Source: JADFUS01 sp036653215 (GTDB lineage: Bacteria; Bacteroidota; Bacteroidia; Bacteroidales; Rikenellaceae). Taken from it: 10,223 nucleotides of DNA. Made by a program: the position numbers and the translations under genes. The notes beneath the pieces are model-generated. The model searched no databases and was not told the origin of the DNA. It saw only the letters and a program-made list of their open reading frames with translations. The stretch covers positions 1-10,223 of the forward strand of contig JAVVUK010000059.1 in assembly GCA_036653215.1 (NCBI GenBank), read 5' to 3'. Below, piece by piece: positions 1-7,360 of this stretch; positions within the stretch are counted from its first letter, which is position 1, and each line of letters starts with the position of its first letter.

Positions 1-1764
1 TTTTACGCAAACGCACTATTCATTTTTCTATCTCTATTGCCATTCCGCAAAAGGGTAAATCATGGATACCAAAAGCTACTCGCTGTGGTGTATATGGTTA
101 TGAACGCTGCTGCTTTGATGATCAACATAATGGATATATTCTATTTTGAATTTAAGCAAGGGCGTATCACTGGCGGCGATTTACACTATACAGGAGAAGG
201 CAACTTCGCCTCTCTCTTTGGTTCTTTTATAGTGCAATATTGGTGGGGAGTTCTTCTTTTCATCATCCTTTGCTATGTTCTCTATATCGTGTCATTCCGC
301 ATGATAAGAGTAGAGACCAGATATCGTCTCACCCAAAATAGGACGGCATATTACACCTCGCAAAGCCTCATCCTTATTCTTGCCGTAGCATTCACAATCT
401 TCGCTATTCGTGGTCAAAGCATATCGCCTGCTCGATTTCCTCTTTCCATGTCGGATGCCGGAGAATATGTGCAACCTAAGTTTACTCCACTTATCCAAAG
501 CAACCCTTTTTGCCTTATCCGCACCATAAAGACAAAACTTCCTCTCTTACATTATATGCCCGACCAACAAGCAGCAACACTTATCCCAACAAAAAAACAA
601 TGGGTTAGAAGTGAAACCGACTCTATCGCTGCCTCAAAGCCAAACATCGTATTTATAATACTTGAGAGTTTCGGAAGCGCACATATAAAAAGCCTGTCAG
701 ACGCTTTTCCAAAAGAGCGTGAAAGTTATACTCCATTTCTTGACGAACTTATAGACAGCAGCCTTGTATTTACAAACGCCTATAAGAGCGGACTTCGTAG
801 CATCGATGCCCTCCCTTCAATCTTGGCTTCCATACCATCATTTAAAAGCGACCTCCTTAGCTTTGGAGAGTCAACAGCTCGATATAAAGCTCTTCCATCC
901 ATCCTCAAAGAAATGGGTTATTCTACCATGTTTTTACACGGAGGCACTCGTTCAGCAATGGGTTATATGGCATTTGGGAAAATGGCAGGCATAGATCAAT
1001 TTATAGCCAAAGAGGATTATGAGGCAAAATATGGGACAAACGATTACGACGGCAAATGGGGGATTTTTGATCATAAATTTATGCCTTATGCCCTCCAAGA
1101 GATGAGTTCCCTTCAAGAGCCTTTCATGGCAGCCATATTCACCTTATCATCACATCAGCCTTTTACAATCCCAAATGACCTAAAGGGGAGATTTAGCGAG
1201 GGAACATTGCAAATTCACAGGACAATAAAATATGCCGATTGGGCTTTACGTAACTTTTTTGTTGCCGCCGAAAAGGAGAAATGGTTTAAAAATACTATCT
1301 TTGTAATAACAGGAGATCATGGGTCGGGAGCCGATAACGACAAATATCGTGAGATGCCTTATTGTAACATGGTCCCTATAATTTTCTATTCGCCAAATGG
1401 CTCTATGAGAGGCAAAAACGACTCTCCGGTTCAACATATAGACATCATGCCAACCGTACTGTCTCTTTTAAAATATGAAAAGCCGTTTTTCTCTTTTGGA
1501 AACGATATGCTTGACTCCACACAAGTAAGAACGCCGATAGTCCACTACAACAACAACGAATATTACATAATCACCGATTCGTTGCTTTATCTATTTAATG
1601 AAAAAAAGATAACTAAAGTTTACGATTATAAAAAAGACTATCTTCATAAAAAGGACATACAAGGAGACAGAAATAATGAAGAACAACGCATAAAAGCATA
1701 CCTACAACAATATTTTAAGGCTCTTAAAAACAGAAATTTCACAATAGAAAACAACAATAGATAA
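1..1764 (+). CDS. LtaS-like membrane sulfatase/phosphotransferase, 5'-partial
   Basis: The reading frame is open to the left edge, so the true start lies outside; the TTG at 37 is only an internal codon. 587 residues are visible. The N-terminal part has at least three hydrophobic segments (about residues 24-48, 77-100 and 123-140), followed by a large presumably periplasmic domain of the alkaline-phosphatase/sulfatase superfamily. Metal-site and catalytic motifs visible are PNIVFIILES (metal-ligand Glu222), SGLRSID with Ser267 at the nucleophile position, SSHQPF (His385) and TGDHG (Asp439, His440), then HIDIMPT. Known family members (LtaS, OpgB, EptA relatives) move phosphoglycerol or phosphoethanolamine groups onto envelope glycans or lipids. 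The substrate here cannot be read from sequence. LtaS itself uses Thr at the nucleophile position; Ser is the residue here. The next gene, a PAP2 phosphatase, starts 5 bases downstream, which suggests a shared envelope-lipid role. Family assignment is firm; specific activity is inference. Confidence 0.9.
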   Translation, partial: FYANALFIFLSLLPFRKRVNHGYQKLLAVVYMVMNAAALMINIMDIFYFEFKQGRITGGDLHYTGEGNFASLFGSFIVQYWWGVLLFIILCYVLYIVSFRMIRVETRYRLTQNRTAYYTSQSLILILAVAFTIFAIRGQSISPARFPLSMSDAGEYVQPKFTPLIQSNPFCLIRTIKTKLPLLHYMPDQQAATLIPTKKQWVRSETDSIAASKPNIVFIILESFGSAHIKSLSDAFPKERESYTPFLDELIDSSLVFTNAYKSGLRSIDALPSILASIPSFKSDLLSFGESTARYKALPSILKEMGYSTMFLHGGTRSAMGYMAFGKMAGIDQFIAKEDYEAKYGTNDYDGKWGIFDHKFMPYALQEMSSLQEPFMAAIFTLSSHQPFTIPNDLKGRFSEGTLQIHRTIKYADWALRNFFVAAEKEKWFKNTIFVITGDHGSGADNDKYREMPYCNMVPIIFYSPNGSMRGKNDSPVQHIDIMPTVLSLLKYEKPFFSFGNDMLDSTQVRTPIVHYNNNEYYIITDSLLYLFNEKKITKVYDYKKDYLHKKDIQGDRNNEEQRIKAYLQQYFKALKNRNFTIENNNR

Positions 1765-1769
1765 AACTC

Positions 1770-2330
1770 ATGGATACTAAATTATTACTTTTTCTCAACT
1801 TTGACGGAGGGCAGATTTTAGACAAGACGATGTGGTTTTTCACGTCGGCTCCCTCTTTTATCCTCATCGGAGCAACCTTATTATATCTTCTATATCGTGC
1901 TATGCCTATCAACGACTTTGTTCTAAGTCTCTTATTTGCAGGACTTGTGGTGTTGATGGCAGACCAGACGGCGACCTTCTTCAAACACAACGTTGAGTTT
2001 CTAAGACCTACACATACCCCTGAGTTAGATGGACTTCTACACACCGTAAACGGATATGTAGGAGGGTTATACGGCACCGTATCGGGACACGCCGCAAATA
2101 GCTTTGGGCTCGCCTTATATGGCTCTTTGATATTACGCAAACGTTGGGTCACCATTCTCCTATTCTCATTCGCTGTCCTAACCTCATATAGCCGTATGTA
2201 TCTTGGTGTGCACTTCCCTTTACAGATCCTTTATGGCATCATTTTAGGACTTACTACCGGAGCGGTAAGCTACTTGATATTTAGCTATGCACGCAAAAAC
2301 ATCCGTAATGACCACGCAAGAAAGATATAA
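1770..2330 (+). CDS. PAP2-family membrane phosphatase with altered third motif
   Basis: A 186-residue integral membrane protein with several hydrophobic helices and the PAP2 (phosphatidic acid phosphatase type 2) signature. Motif 1 is intact: Lys72-x6-Arg79-Pro80. Motif 2 reads VSGH (His107) where the family usually has PSGH. Motif 3 reads SRMYLGVHFPLQ: Ser-Arg and the nucleophile-position His148 are present, but the Asp that normally supports this His is Gln152. Family members remove phosphate from phosphatidate, phosphatidylglycerol phosphate, undecaprenyl pyrophosphate or lipid A at the membrane face. The start ATG lies 5 bases after the upstream gene, with no clear Shine-Dalgarno sequence, and the 3' end overlaps nth. 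Placement beside an LtaS-like transferase suggests recycling of a lipid by-product, which is inference. The Gln may reduce activity or mark a subfamily; I cannot say which. Fold assignment is confident, substrate unknown. Confidence 0.87.
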   Translation: MDTKLLLFLNFDGGQILDKTMWFFTSAPSFILIGATLLYLLYRAMPINDFVLSLLFAGLVVLMADQTATFFKHNVEFLRPTHTPELDGLLHTVNGYVGGLYGTVSGHAANSFGLALYGSLILRKRWVTILLFSFAVLTSYSRMYLGVHFPLQILYGIILGLTTGAVSYLIFSYARKNIRNDHARKI

Positions 2331-2946
2331 AGGAATTATAGGATGGTTCACTGAAAATATGCCATCTCCGAAGTCTGAACTTAACTATAAAAACCCTTTT
2401 GAACTTCTTGTGGCAGTCATGCTCTCAGCACAATGCACCGACAAACGAGTAAACATAGTCACCGTAAAACTCTTCGATGAACTTCCTACGGCAGAGTGCT
2501 TTGCTGCCTCTTCCGTTGAGGTGATCTATGAAATGATAAAAAGCGTCACCTACCCAAACAACAAGTCCAGAAGCCTATATAAGATGTCTCATCAGCTTTT
2601 AGATAACTTTGGTGGGGTAATACCATCCGATGTCGATGAACTGCAAACATTATCTGGCGTTGGACGCAAAACGGCTAACGTGGTGGCATCGGTGCTCTAC
2701 GACAAGCCTGTAATGGCGGTCGACACACACGTTTTTCGTGTCTCGCAACGCATAGGTCTCACCACAGATGCAAAAACGCCTCTTGAGACAGAACGTCAAC
2801 TTATAAAACATTTTCCAAAGTCTGTCATTCCCAAAGCACATCACTGGCTAATCCTACATGGGCGATACGTATGCACGGCACGCAATCCTAAATGTGAAGA
2901 ATGCGGCATCCGCCAATGGTGCAAAACTGGACTTCCCAAAGGCTAA
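2308..2946 (+). CDS. nth: Endonuclease III (DNA glycosylase/AP lyase)
   Basis: Base-excision repair enzyme that removes oxidised pyrimidines and cleaves the abasic site by beta-elimination. The helix-hairpin-helix reads LSGVGRKTANVV, with the catalytic Lys121; the catalytic Asp139 lies in VDTHVFRV. The [4Fe-4S] cluster ligands at the C-terminus are spaced C-x6-C-x2-C-x5-C. An in-frame ATG exists at 2287, but I choose the ATG at 2308. From there the protein is 212 residues, and its N-terminus aligns with E. coli Nth (211 residues) so that the catalytic residues fall one position from E. coli Lys120 and Asp138. This start lies inside the end of the PAP2 gene (23-base overlap), suggesting translational coupling. 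nth is probably the last gene of the left operon, because a strong hairpin follows 20 bases after the stop. Confidence 0.96.
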   Translation: MTTQERYKGIIGWFTENMPSPKSELNYKNPFELLVAVMLSAQCTDKRVNIVTVKLFDELPTAECFAASSVEVIYEMIKSVTYPNNKSRSLYKMSHQLLDNFGGVIPSDVDELQTLSGVGRKTANVVASVLYDKPVMAVDTHVFRVSQRIGLTTDAKTPLETERQLIKHFPKSVIPKAHHWLILHGRYVCTARNPKCEECGIRQWCKTGLPKG

Positions 2947-2965
2947 AGATAGTTTATAGATAAAT

Positions 2966-3006
2966 AAAGAGAGTTATTAAAGCAACAACTTTAATAACTC
3001 TCTTTT
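2966..3006. terminator. Bidirectional terminator between nth and glnS
   Basis: A perfect 17-bp inverted repeat (2966-2982 with 2989-3005) flanks a six-base loop, CAACAA. On the + strand the stem runs into a T-rich tract ending at 3006; on the - strand it is followed by TTTATTTAT. It lies 20 bases after the nth stop and 21 bases before the glnS stop on the opposite strand, so it can end both convergent transcripts. Confidence 0.9.
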
Positions 3007-3026
3007 ATTAATTCGGAATATTCTTG

Positions 3027-4706
3027 TTATTTGTTTTCCTTAGCCCAACTGTCTTTTAGGGTTACAGTACGGTTAAAGACCATGTTTTCGAGAGTGCTGT
3101 CTTTATCGATAGCAAAATATCCAAGACGCTCGAACTGGAATGTTTCTCCCAACTTAGCCTTCACAAGTTCAGGTTCTATAAAGCCACGCACGATATGCAA
3201 AGAGTTAGGGTTTATATTGTCTATGAATGTCTTACCTTCCTCAACCACATCGGGACTTTCTTGTAAAAAGAGTCTGTCAAAAAGGCGAATTTCAACCTCT
3301 TTTGCCTTAGTGGCATCAACCCAGTGGATCACTCCTTTTACCTTACGTCCATCGGAAGAAGTACCTCCCAACGACTGCGGATCGTAAGAACAACGCAACT
3401 CCACAACTCGACCATCACTATCTTTCACAACTTCGTCACACCTTATAAGATAAGCATAACGAAGACGCACCTCCTTGCAAGGAGAGAGCCTGTAATACTT
3501 CTTAGGAGGCTCTTCCATAAAGTCGTCACGCTCGATATAAACCTCACGTGAGAAAGGAACCTCACGCTTACCAGCCTCTTCATTTTCGGGGTTGTTAACA
3601 CAATGTATAATCTCTGTTTTATCCTCTGGATAGTTTGTAATGACTACTTTTATAGGATCTAACACCGCCATGCGACGTTCGGCATTATGGTTCAGATCTT
3701 CACGCACACAAAATTCCAAGAGCCCCAAGTCTATGACATTATCACGCTTTGCAACTCCCACCTTATCGGCAAAAGCACGAACCGAAGCAGGCGTATATCC
3801 ACGACGACGCAACCCACAAATTGTAGGCATACGAGGATCATCCCACCCCATGACTAACTTTTGCTGAACAAGTTGCAACAGTTTACGTTTACTCATGACG
3901 GTGTTGGTAATGTTGAGACGAGCAAACTCATATTGATGAGATGGATATATCTCTAACTTACTTATAAACCAATCGTATAAAGGACGATGTACATCGAACT
4001 CTAAGGTGCATATTGAGTGTGTGATATTCTCTATTGAGTCAGACTCTCCGTGCGCATAGTCATACATTGGGTATATGCACCACTGGTTTGCTGTGCGGTG
4101 ATGATGAGCATGAAGGATACGATAAAGCAGAGGGTCACGCATCAACATATTGGAATGAGCCATATCTATCTTAGCACGCAACACTTTAGATCCATCTTCA
4201 AACTCACCCTCTTTCATACGAGCAAAAAGGTCTAAATTTTCCTCTACCGAACGATCACGAAAAGGGCTATTTGTTCCAGGTACAGTCACCGTGCCTCGCC
4301 CAAGACGTATCTCTTCTTGATTTTGATCGTCTACATAGGCAAGTCCTTTTTTTATGAGAAGCACCGCCCACGCATATAACTGACCAAAATAGTCGGACGT
4401 GTAACACTCCTTGCTCCACATAAAGCCAAGCCATTGAATGTCTTCTTTTATAGAATCGACATATTCTGTCTCCTCTTTTGTAGGATTTGTATCATCGAAA
4501 CGTAAGTTACACGTTCCGTTATATCTCTTTGCCAATCCGAAATTCAGACATATAGACTTAGCGTGTCCTATATGTAAATAACCGTTTGGCTCCGGTGGAA
4601 AACGTGTATGTATCTCACGGCATCCTTCTTTAATATCATTTTCTATTATCTCTTCCAAGAAGTTTAACGACTTCCCTTCTTCTTGGTCTAAAGTATGTTC
4701 ATTCAT
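3027..4706 (-). CDS. glnS: Glutaminyl-tRNA synthetase
   Basis: Cytoplasmic class I aminoacyl-tRNA synthetase that charges tRNA-Gln directly with glutamine. The protein closely follows E. coli GlnRS along its length: FPPEPNGYLHIGHAKS with the HIGH signature at residues 45-48, CNLRFDDTNP, the KMSKS-equivalent VMSKR at 270-274, WDDPRMPT, GLRRRGYT, the C-terminal anticodon-binding beta barrels with DGRKVKGVIHWV, and the terminal FNRTV motif. From the ATG at 4706 it has 559 residues (E. coli 554). A TTG seven codons upstream (4727) is in frame, but it would add non-conserved residues and sits in the likely promoter, so I reject it. It lies downstream of the lipoprotein gene on the same strand but is separated from it by a terminator, so it probably has its own promoter. 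The 3' end faces nth across a shared terminator. Confidence 0.97.
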   Translation of the reverse strand: MNEHTLDQEEGKSLNFLEEIIENDIKEGCREIHTRFPPEPNGYLHIGHAKSICLNFGLAKRYNGTCNLRFDDTNPTKEETEYVDSIKEDIQWLGFMWSKECYTSDYFGQLYAWAVLLIKKGLAYVDDQNQEEIRLGRGTVTVPGTNSPFRDRSVEENLDLFARMKEGEFEDGSKVLRAKIDMAHSNMLMRDPLLYRILHAHHHRTANQWCIYPMYDYAHGESDSIENITHSICTLEFDVHRPLYDWFISKLEIYPSHQYEFARLNITNTVMSKRKLLQLVQQKLVMGWDDPRMPTICGLRRRGYTPASVRAFADKVGVAKRDNVIDLGLLEFCVREDLNHNAERRMAVLDPIKVVITNYPEDKTEIIHCVNNPENEEAGKREVPFSREVYIERDDFMEEPPKKYYRLSPCKEVRLRYAYLIRCDEVVKDSDGRVVELRCSYDPQSLGGTSSDGRKVKGVIHWVDATKAKEVEIRLFDRLFLQESPDVVEEGKTFIDNINPNSLHIVRGFIEPELVKAKLGETFQFERLGYFAIDKDSTLENMVFNRTVTLKDSWAKENK

Positions 4707-4724
4707 ATATAATCTTTTATTCAA

Positions 4725-4732
4725 CAAATGTA
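4725..4732 (-). promoter_or_regulatory. Possible glnS promoter -7 element
   Basis: The - strand reads TACATTTG, a match to the Bacteroides -7 consensus TAnnTTTG, 18 bases upstream of the glnS ATG. A TTTG occurs upstream at 4744-4747, but only 11 bases away rather than about 19, so the -33 half is not convincing. Some promoter is expected here because a terminator lies just upstream. Confidence 0.35.
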
Positions 4733-4744
4733 ATACTTTTTTAC

Positions 4745-4780
4745 AAAAAAAAGGTCATCGAAATATTCTCGACGACCTTT
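4745..4780 (-). terminator. Rho-independent terminator of the lipoprotein gene
   Basis: On the - strand, AAAGGTCGTCGA (4780-4769) pairs with TCGATGACCTTT (4761-4750), a 12-bp stem with one G-T wobble and a seven-base loop. The 3' arm runs into eight consecutive T residues. It begins 23 bases after the stop codon of the lipoprotein gene and insulates glnS from it. Confidence 0.88.
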
Positions 4781-4803
4781 ATTTTATATTATTATTGTTG
4801 TAA

Positions 4804-7138
4804 CTATTTTATGACTGCTTTAAAGTCACTCATTCTTATGTTAGAATCAGAACCTGGCTCAATGAAATAACCGTTTTTAAACACGGTGTTAACGTCTTTG
4901 GCTGTTGCTATTATCAGACCAACACGTATCGCAAACTCTTGTGCTGCACCCTCAGGAACGGTCATAGCAGTACTGAAATCATGAATATTAGCCTCTCCAA
5001 TAGCAAGACCTTCCATTTTCTTAAGTGCTACTTTTTCTCCTGCATCACTAAAGTCACCGTCATTATTAAAGTCAGCATAAACAACCATGTAAGTGTAATT
5101 TAGATAATACTTATCACTAATACTAAATGCAGAAATAGTAATTTTGTTCTCTGCACCTTTCTTTACATCAAAACTCTTCTTATCATAAAAATCATTCCAC
5201 TCTTCCATAGGATAAGTATATGCGTAATCAACACCATTAACATTCACCTTAGGAGCTTTGACAGCATAAGTACCTTCATCACTACCGATAACGGCTTTAG
5301 GAGCAGAGCGTGTTGTTGGCATCCAATCTATATATTTAACCTCAATTTTTTGAGTGTGATGTGCTCCTATTGTTGCCTCATCGGAGAACATCTCAACTAC
5401 AAGGTCTTTCTTAGCAGCAGCAGGTAATACATTTATATATAAATAGCTGTATGGCTTTTTATTAGCATCGATAACGATAGGGTATTTTCCCGTAAATTCA
5501 TAATCGACACCCTCAATACCACCTGTAACCTCCGCAGTAATAGTATGTTCTTTCTTTGTTTTATCTACATCTAATTCACTACTAATATACATTTGTACCT
5601 TTGTTTTGCCTGTTTTACCAACATAGGCTACTTTATCCCTACTGTCAAATTCATATTTTATATCTTCTTTGTTAGGATTAAGTTTCGCACCTGAAACTTT
5701 GAAATCTATTGAGCTTCCACTGTTTATAACTATAACATCTTCCGAAGCGATAGATAGTTTTATCTTAGCCTTGTCTGTATCAAAAGGGAAAGAAGAAGCT
5801 TTAAATGTGATTGTCCCTTTTGCTGTTGTAGCACCTTGAGCCACCACAAGAGAAGCATTATTTAAGGTAAATGAATTAGCTTTATCACCTGTTGCTGTAA
5901 CGGTAAAATTAGCAGCTTTTTGTATTGCCTCCGATAGGTGAACTGTAAATTCAACCACTTTGTCGGTTGCTTCAACCTTAACAAGATTTGACTCAGCAAT
6001 AGTCACCGTACCCATTGGAGCAGTACCCGTACCTTTAATGTTAAATAACAACTTGCTTGGCTCACCCATCACCGTACCAGAAGAACTTGCCGTAACAGTG
6101 ACGATAGCTGTTCCTGTCATCAATTCGATAGGGAAGGCTTTCTTTAAGAATTTGATAACCCCAGTTCCTATTTTTTCTCCTTTTTTGACAGTTATTACTT
6201 TGTTAACAACTTCGAAGTCACCAGCCTTACCCTCTACTGAAACGTCAAAAGTAGCATCTGCAAGAGCATTTTCAGCTAACGTAACAGTTATAGTTTCCGA
6301 AAGGTCACCATCACCAACAACAAGATTTAAACTTTTTGCAGATACGGTTGCCGCATTAGGAGTAACACCTGCAACGTTAAGCTTAATTAGTTGATTATCT
6401 ATAATCGCTATTTCAGAGGTTAATTTAAGATGTGACACACCTTTAACTCCAGGAGTAAATGTTGCCCCTGCGAATACAACATCGAAAGTAATTTCTTTCT
6501 CACCCTTATCGATAAATATAGGTGAAATAGAAGTCCAAGATCCTTCTGTTATTGTATTTTCTGGACCATAAACCAATCTAAATTCTGTATATTGCTCAGC
6601 AGGCGCATCTAATTTAATTGTTACAGGGATATTCACATTTGTTCCTGCCACAAAGACATCTGTAGTAGCACAAGTCATTGTTGCATTTTGCTTAGCAATA
6701 GGCTTATCAGAACCTTTAACAGCATAAACAACTTCTTTTCCATTCGAAGCAACCGTTGCTGTTTCACTTGTTATAGATACTTTTATATCTTTCAACTCAG
6801 CTCCAAGAGGAAAAGCCGTTCCTAAAAATTTTATTTTCCCAGTTGTTGNNNNNNNNNNCCTTTGAAATTACCACATTTGGAGTAAGTAAAGTAGCATCCG
6901 TTGCCGAAGCATTTGTAGATACTGTAATTAGAAGATCTTTTGAAACAGTGATATCAGATGTCACTGTAAATGTACGTTCCACATCTTCGCCAGCCATTGG
7001 AACCTCTAATCCTGTCGCTGAAAGAGTGATCTGAGGCGTTTCTTCTACAACTTGTGTCACCTCGTCATCATCACCACAACCGACAACCCCGCCAGTCAAT
7101 AGTAATAGTGCAAATAAAAAATTTAACTTTTTTCTCAT
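4804..7138 (-). CDS. Multidomain surface lipoprotein with beta-sandwich repeats and GEVED-like C-terminus, split by assembly gap
   Basis: It starts at the ATG at 7138 with a lipoprotein signal peptide: MRKK, a hydrophobic core, then lipobox VVGC with Cys21 as the acylation site. The mature end CGDDDE resembles the Bacteroidota lipoprotein export signal, so surface exposure is predicted. About four beta-sandwich repeats of roughly 110 residues follow, Calx-beta-like in flavour, then a divergent fifth (about 5329-5685) and a C-terminal domain (about 4807-5328). That domain contains DFNNDGDFSDAGE (5035-5073), typical of GEVED-type domains and probably calcium-binding. Ten Ns at 6849-6858 shift the frame, so the gene appears as two pieces; the 3' piece seems to start at TTG 6795 only as an artefact. 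Reading upstream of 6795 in that frame gives TTGKIKFLGTAFP, matching the other repeats, so this is one gene of about 777 residues. I recognise no specific function; binding of glycan or host ligand is speculation. It has its own promoter and terminator. Confidence 0.82.
5686..7039 (-). repeat. Four degenerate protein-level beta-sandwich repeats
   Basis: Approximate units are 6712-7039, 6367-6711, 6028-6366 and 5686-6027. A shared signature near the middle or end of the units is Gly-x-Ile-x-Phe followed by [AS]-Phe-Pro: GKIKFLGTAFP (6808-6840), GVIKFLKKAFP and GTITFKASSFP. The second unit has the weaker variant EITFDVVFAGATFTPG. Unit starts tend to carry ATVSAKSLNL- or TVTIAESNL-like strands. 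The repeats are diverged at the DNA level. Boundaries are my estimates. Confidence 0.65.
6849..6858. other. Assembly gap of ten Ns inside the lipoprotein gene
   Basis: Ten undetermined bases interrupt the first beta-sandwich repeat. The flanking frames join only if the real gap is a multiple of three. A gap of 9 or 12 gives spacing between the VVISK strand and the GKIKF strand like that in the later repeats (VVAQ...GTITF and VITV...GVIKF). Ten is probably a placeholder, not a measured length. Confidence 0.9.
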
Positions 7139-7176
7139 GTTTTTTAAATTAGGTTTACGTTACTTAAATATTTTTA

Positions 7177-7207
7177 CAAAAATACAGTATTTAATTTAGC
7201 AACCAAA
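7177..7207 (-). promoter_or_regulatory. Bacteroides-type promoter of the lipoprotein gene
   Basis: On the - strand, TTTG (7207-7204), then 19 bases, then TATTTTTG (7184-7177). This matches the Bacteroides primary-sigma consensus (TTTG at -33, TAnnTTTG at -7) in both sequence and spacing. Transcription would start around 7172, leaving a leader of about 35 bases before the ATG at 7138. Confidence 0.8.
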
Positions 7208-7261
7208 TAAAATACGACTTATATATAGATAAATATGTCTATCTTTTGACTATTCCTTTTT

Positions 7262-7279
7262 ATTTATAAATTTATAAAT
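7262..7279. repeat. 18-bp AT palindrome between divergent promoters
   Basis: The sequence ATTTATAAATTTATAAAT is perfectly self-complementary and contains two tandem copies of the palindromic octamer TTTATAAA. It lies 21 bases upstream of the thiC -33 element and 54 bases upstream of the lipoprotein -33 element. It could be an operator or an UP-like AT tract, but such palindromes also arise by chance in AT-rich spacers. Confidence 0.4.
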
Positions 7280-7300
7280 TGCTAATTCGTTTATTACAAC

Positions 7301-7331
7301 TTTGGTATCTCGGCGAATTTGTATATTTTTG
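7301..7331 (+). promoter_or_regulatory. Bacteroides-type promoter of thiC-tyrS
   Basis: TTTG (7301-7304), then 19 bases, then TATTTTTG (7324-7331), a full match to the Bacteroides primary-sigma promoter. Transcription would start near 7337, giving a leader of only about 25 bases before the thiC ATG. An AAAGGA at 7350-7355 could act as a weak ribosome binding site. Confidence 0.8.
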
Positions 7332-7360
7332 TAGAATTATTTGCATTTAAAAGGATTACA

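Noticed and set aside
37..1764. TTG at 37 as the start of the LtaS-like gene
   Set aside because: The frame is open to base 1 and encodes more hydrophobic sequence, so the gene is cut by the window edge and this codon is internal.
1739..2155. 138-residue - strand open frame across the PAP2 gene
   Set aside because: Antisense to a gene with clear PAP2 motifs; the translated product has no family resemblance.
4707..4727. TTG start for glnS at 4727
   Set aside because: It adds seven non-conserved residues and overlaps the likely promoter element; the ATG at 4706 gives the family's usual length.
5960..6394. 144-residue + strand open frame inside the lipoprotein gene
   Set aside because: It is the antisense shadow of low-complexity Thr/Val/Ala-rich repeats and shows no recognisable domain, promoter or start context.
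6797..7138. A separate short lipoprotein of 113 residues
   Set aside because: Its last 20 or so residues come from the wrong frame after the N gap; the correct frame continues the repeat domain.
7208..7300. THI-box or other structured RNA between the lipoprotein gene and thiC
   Set aside because: No conserved TPP riboswitch core is visible, and the region lies upstream of the predicted thiC transcription start. Only weak short inverted repeats were found.
7319..7360. TTG start for thiC at 7319
   Set aside because: It lies upstream of the predicted transcription start, and its extra residues do not resemble ThiC.
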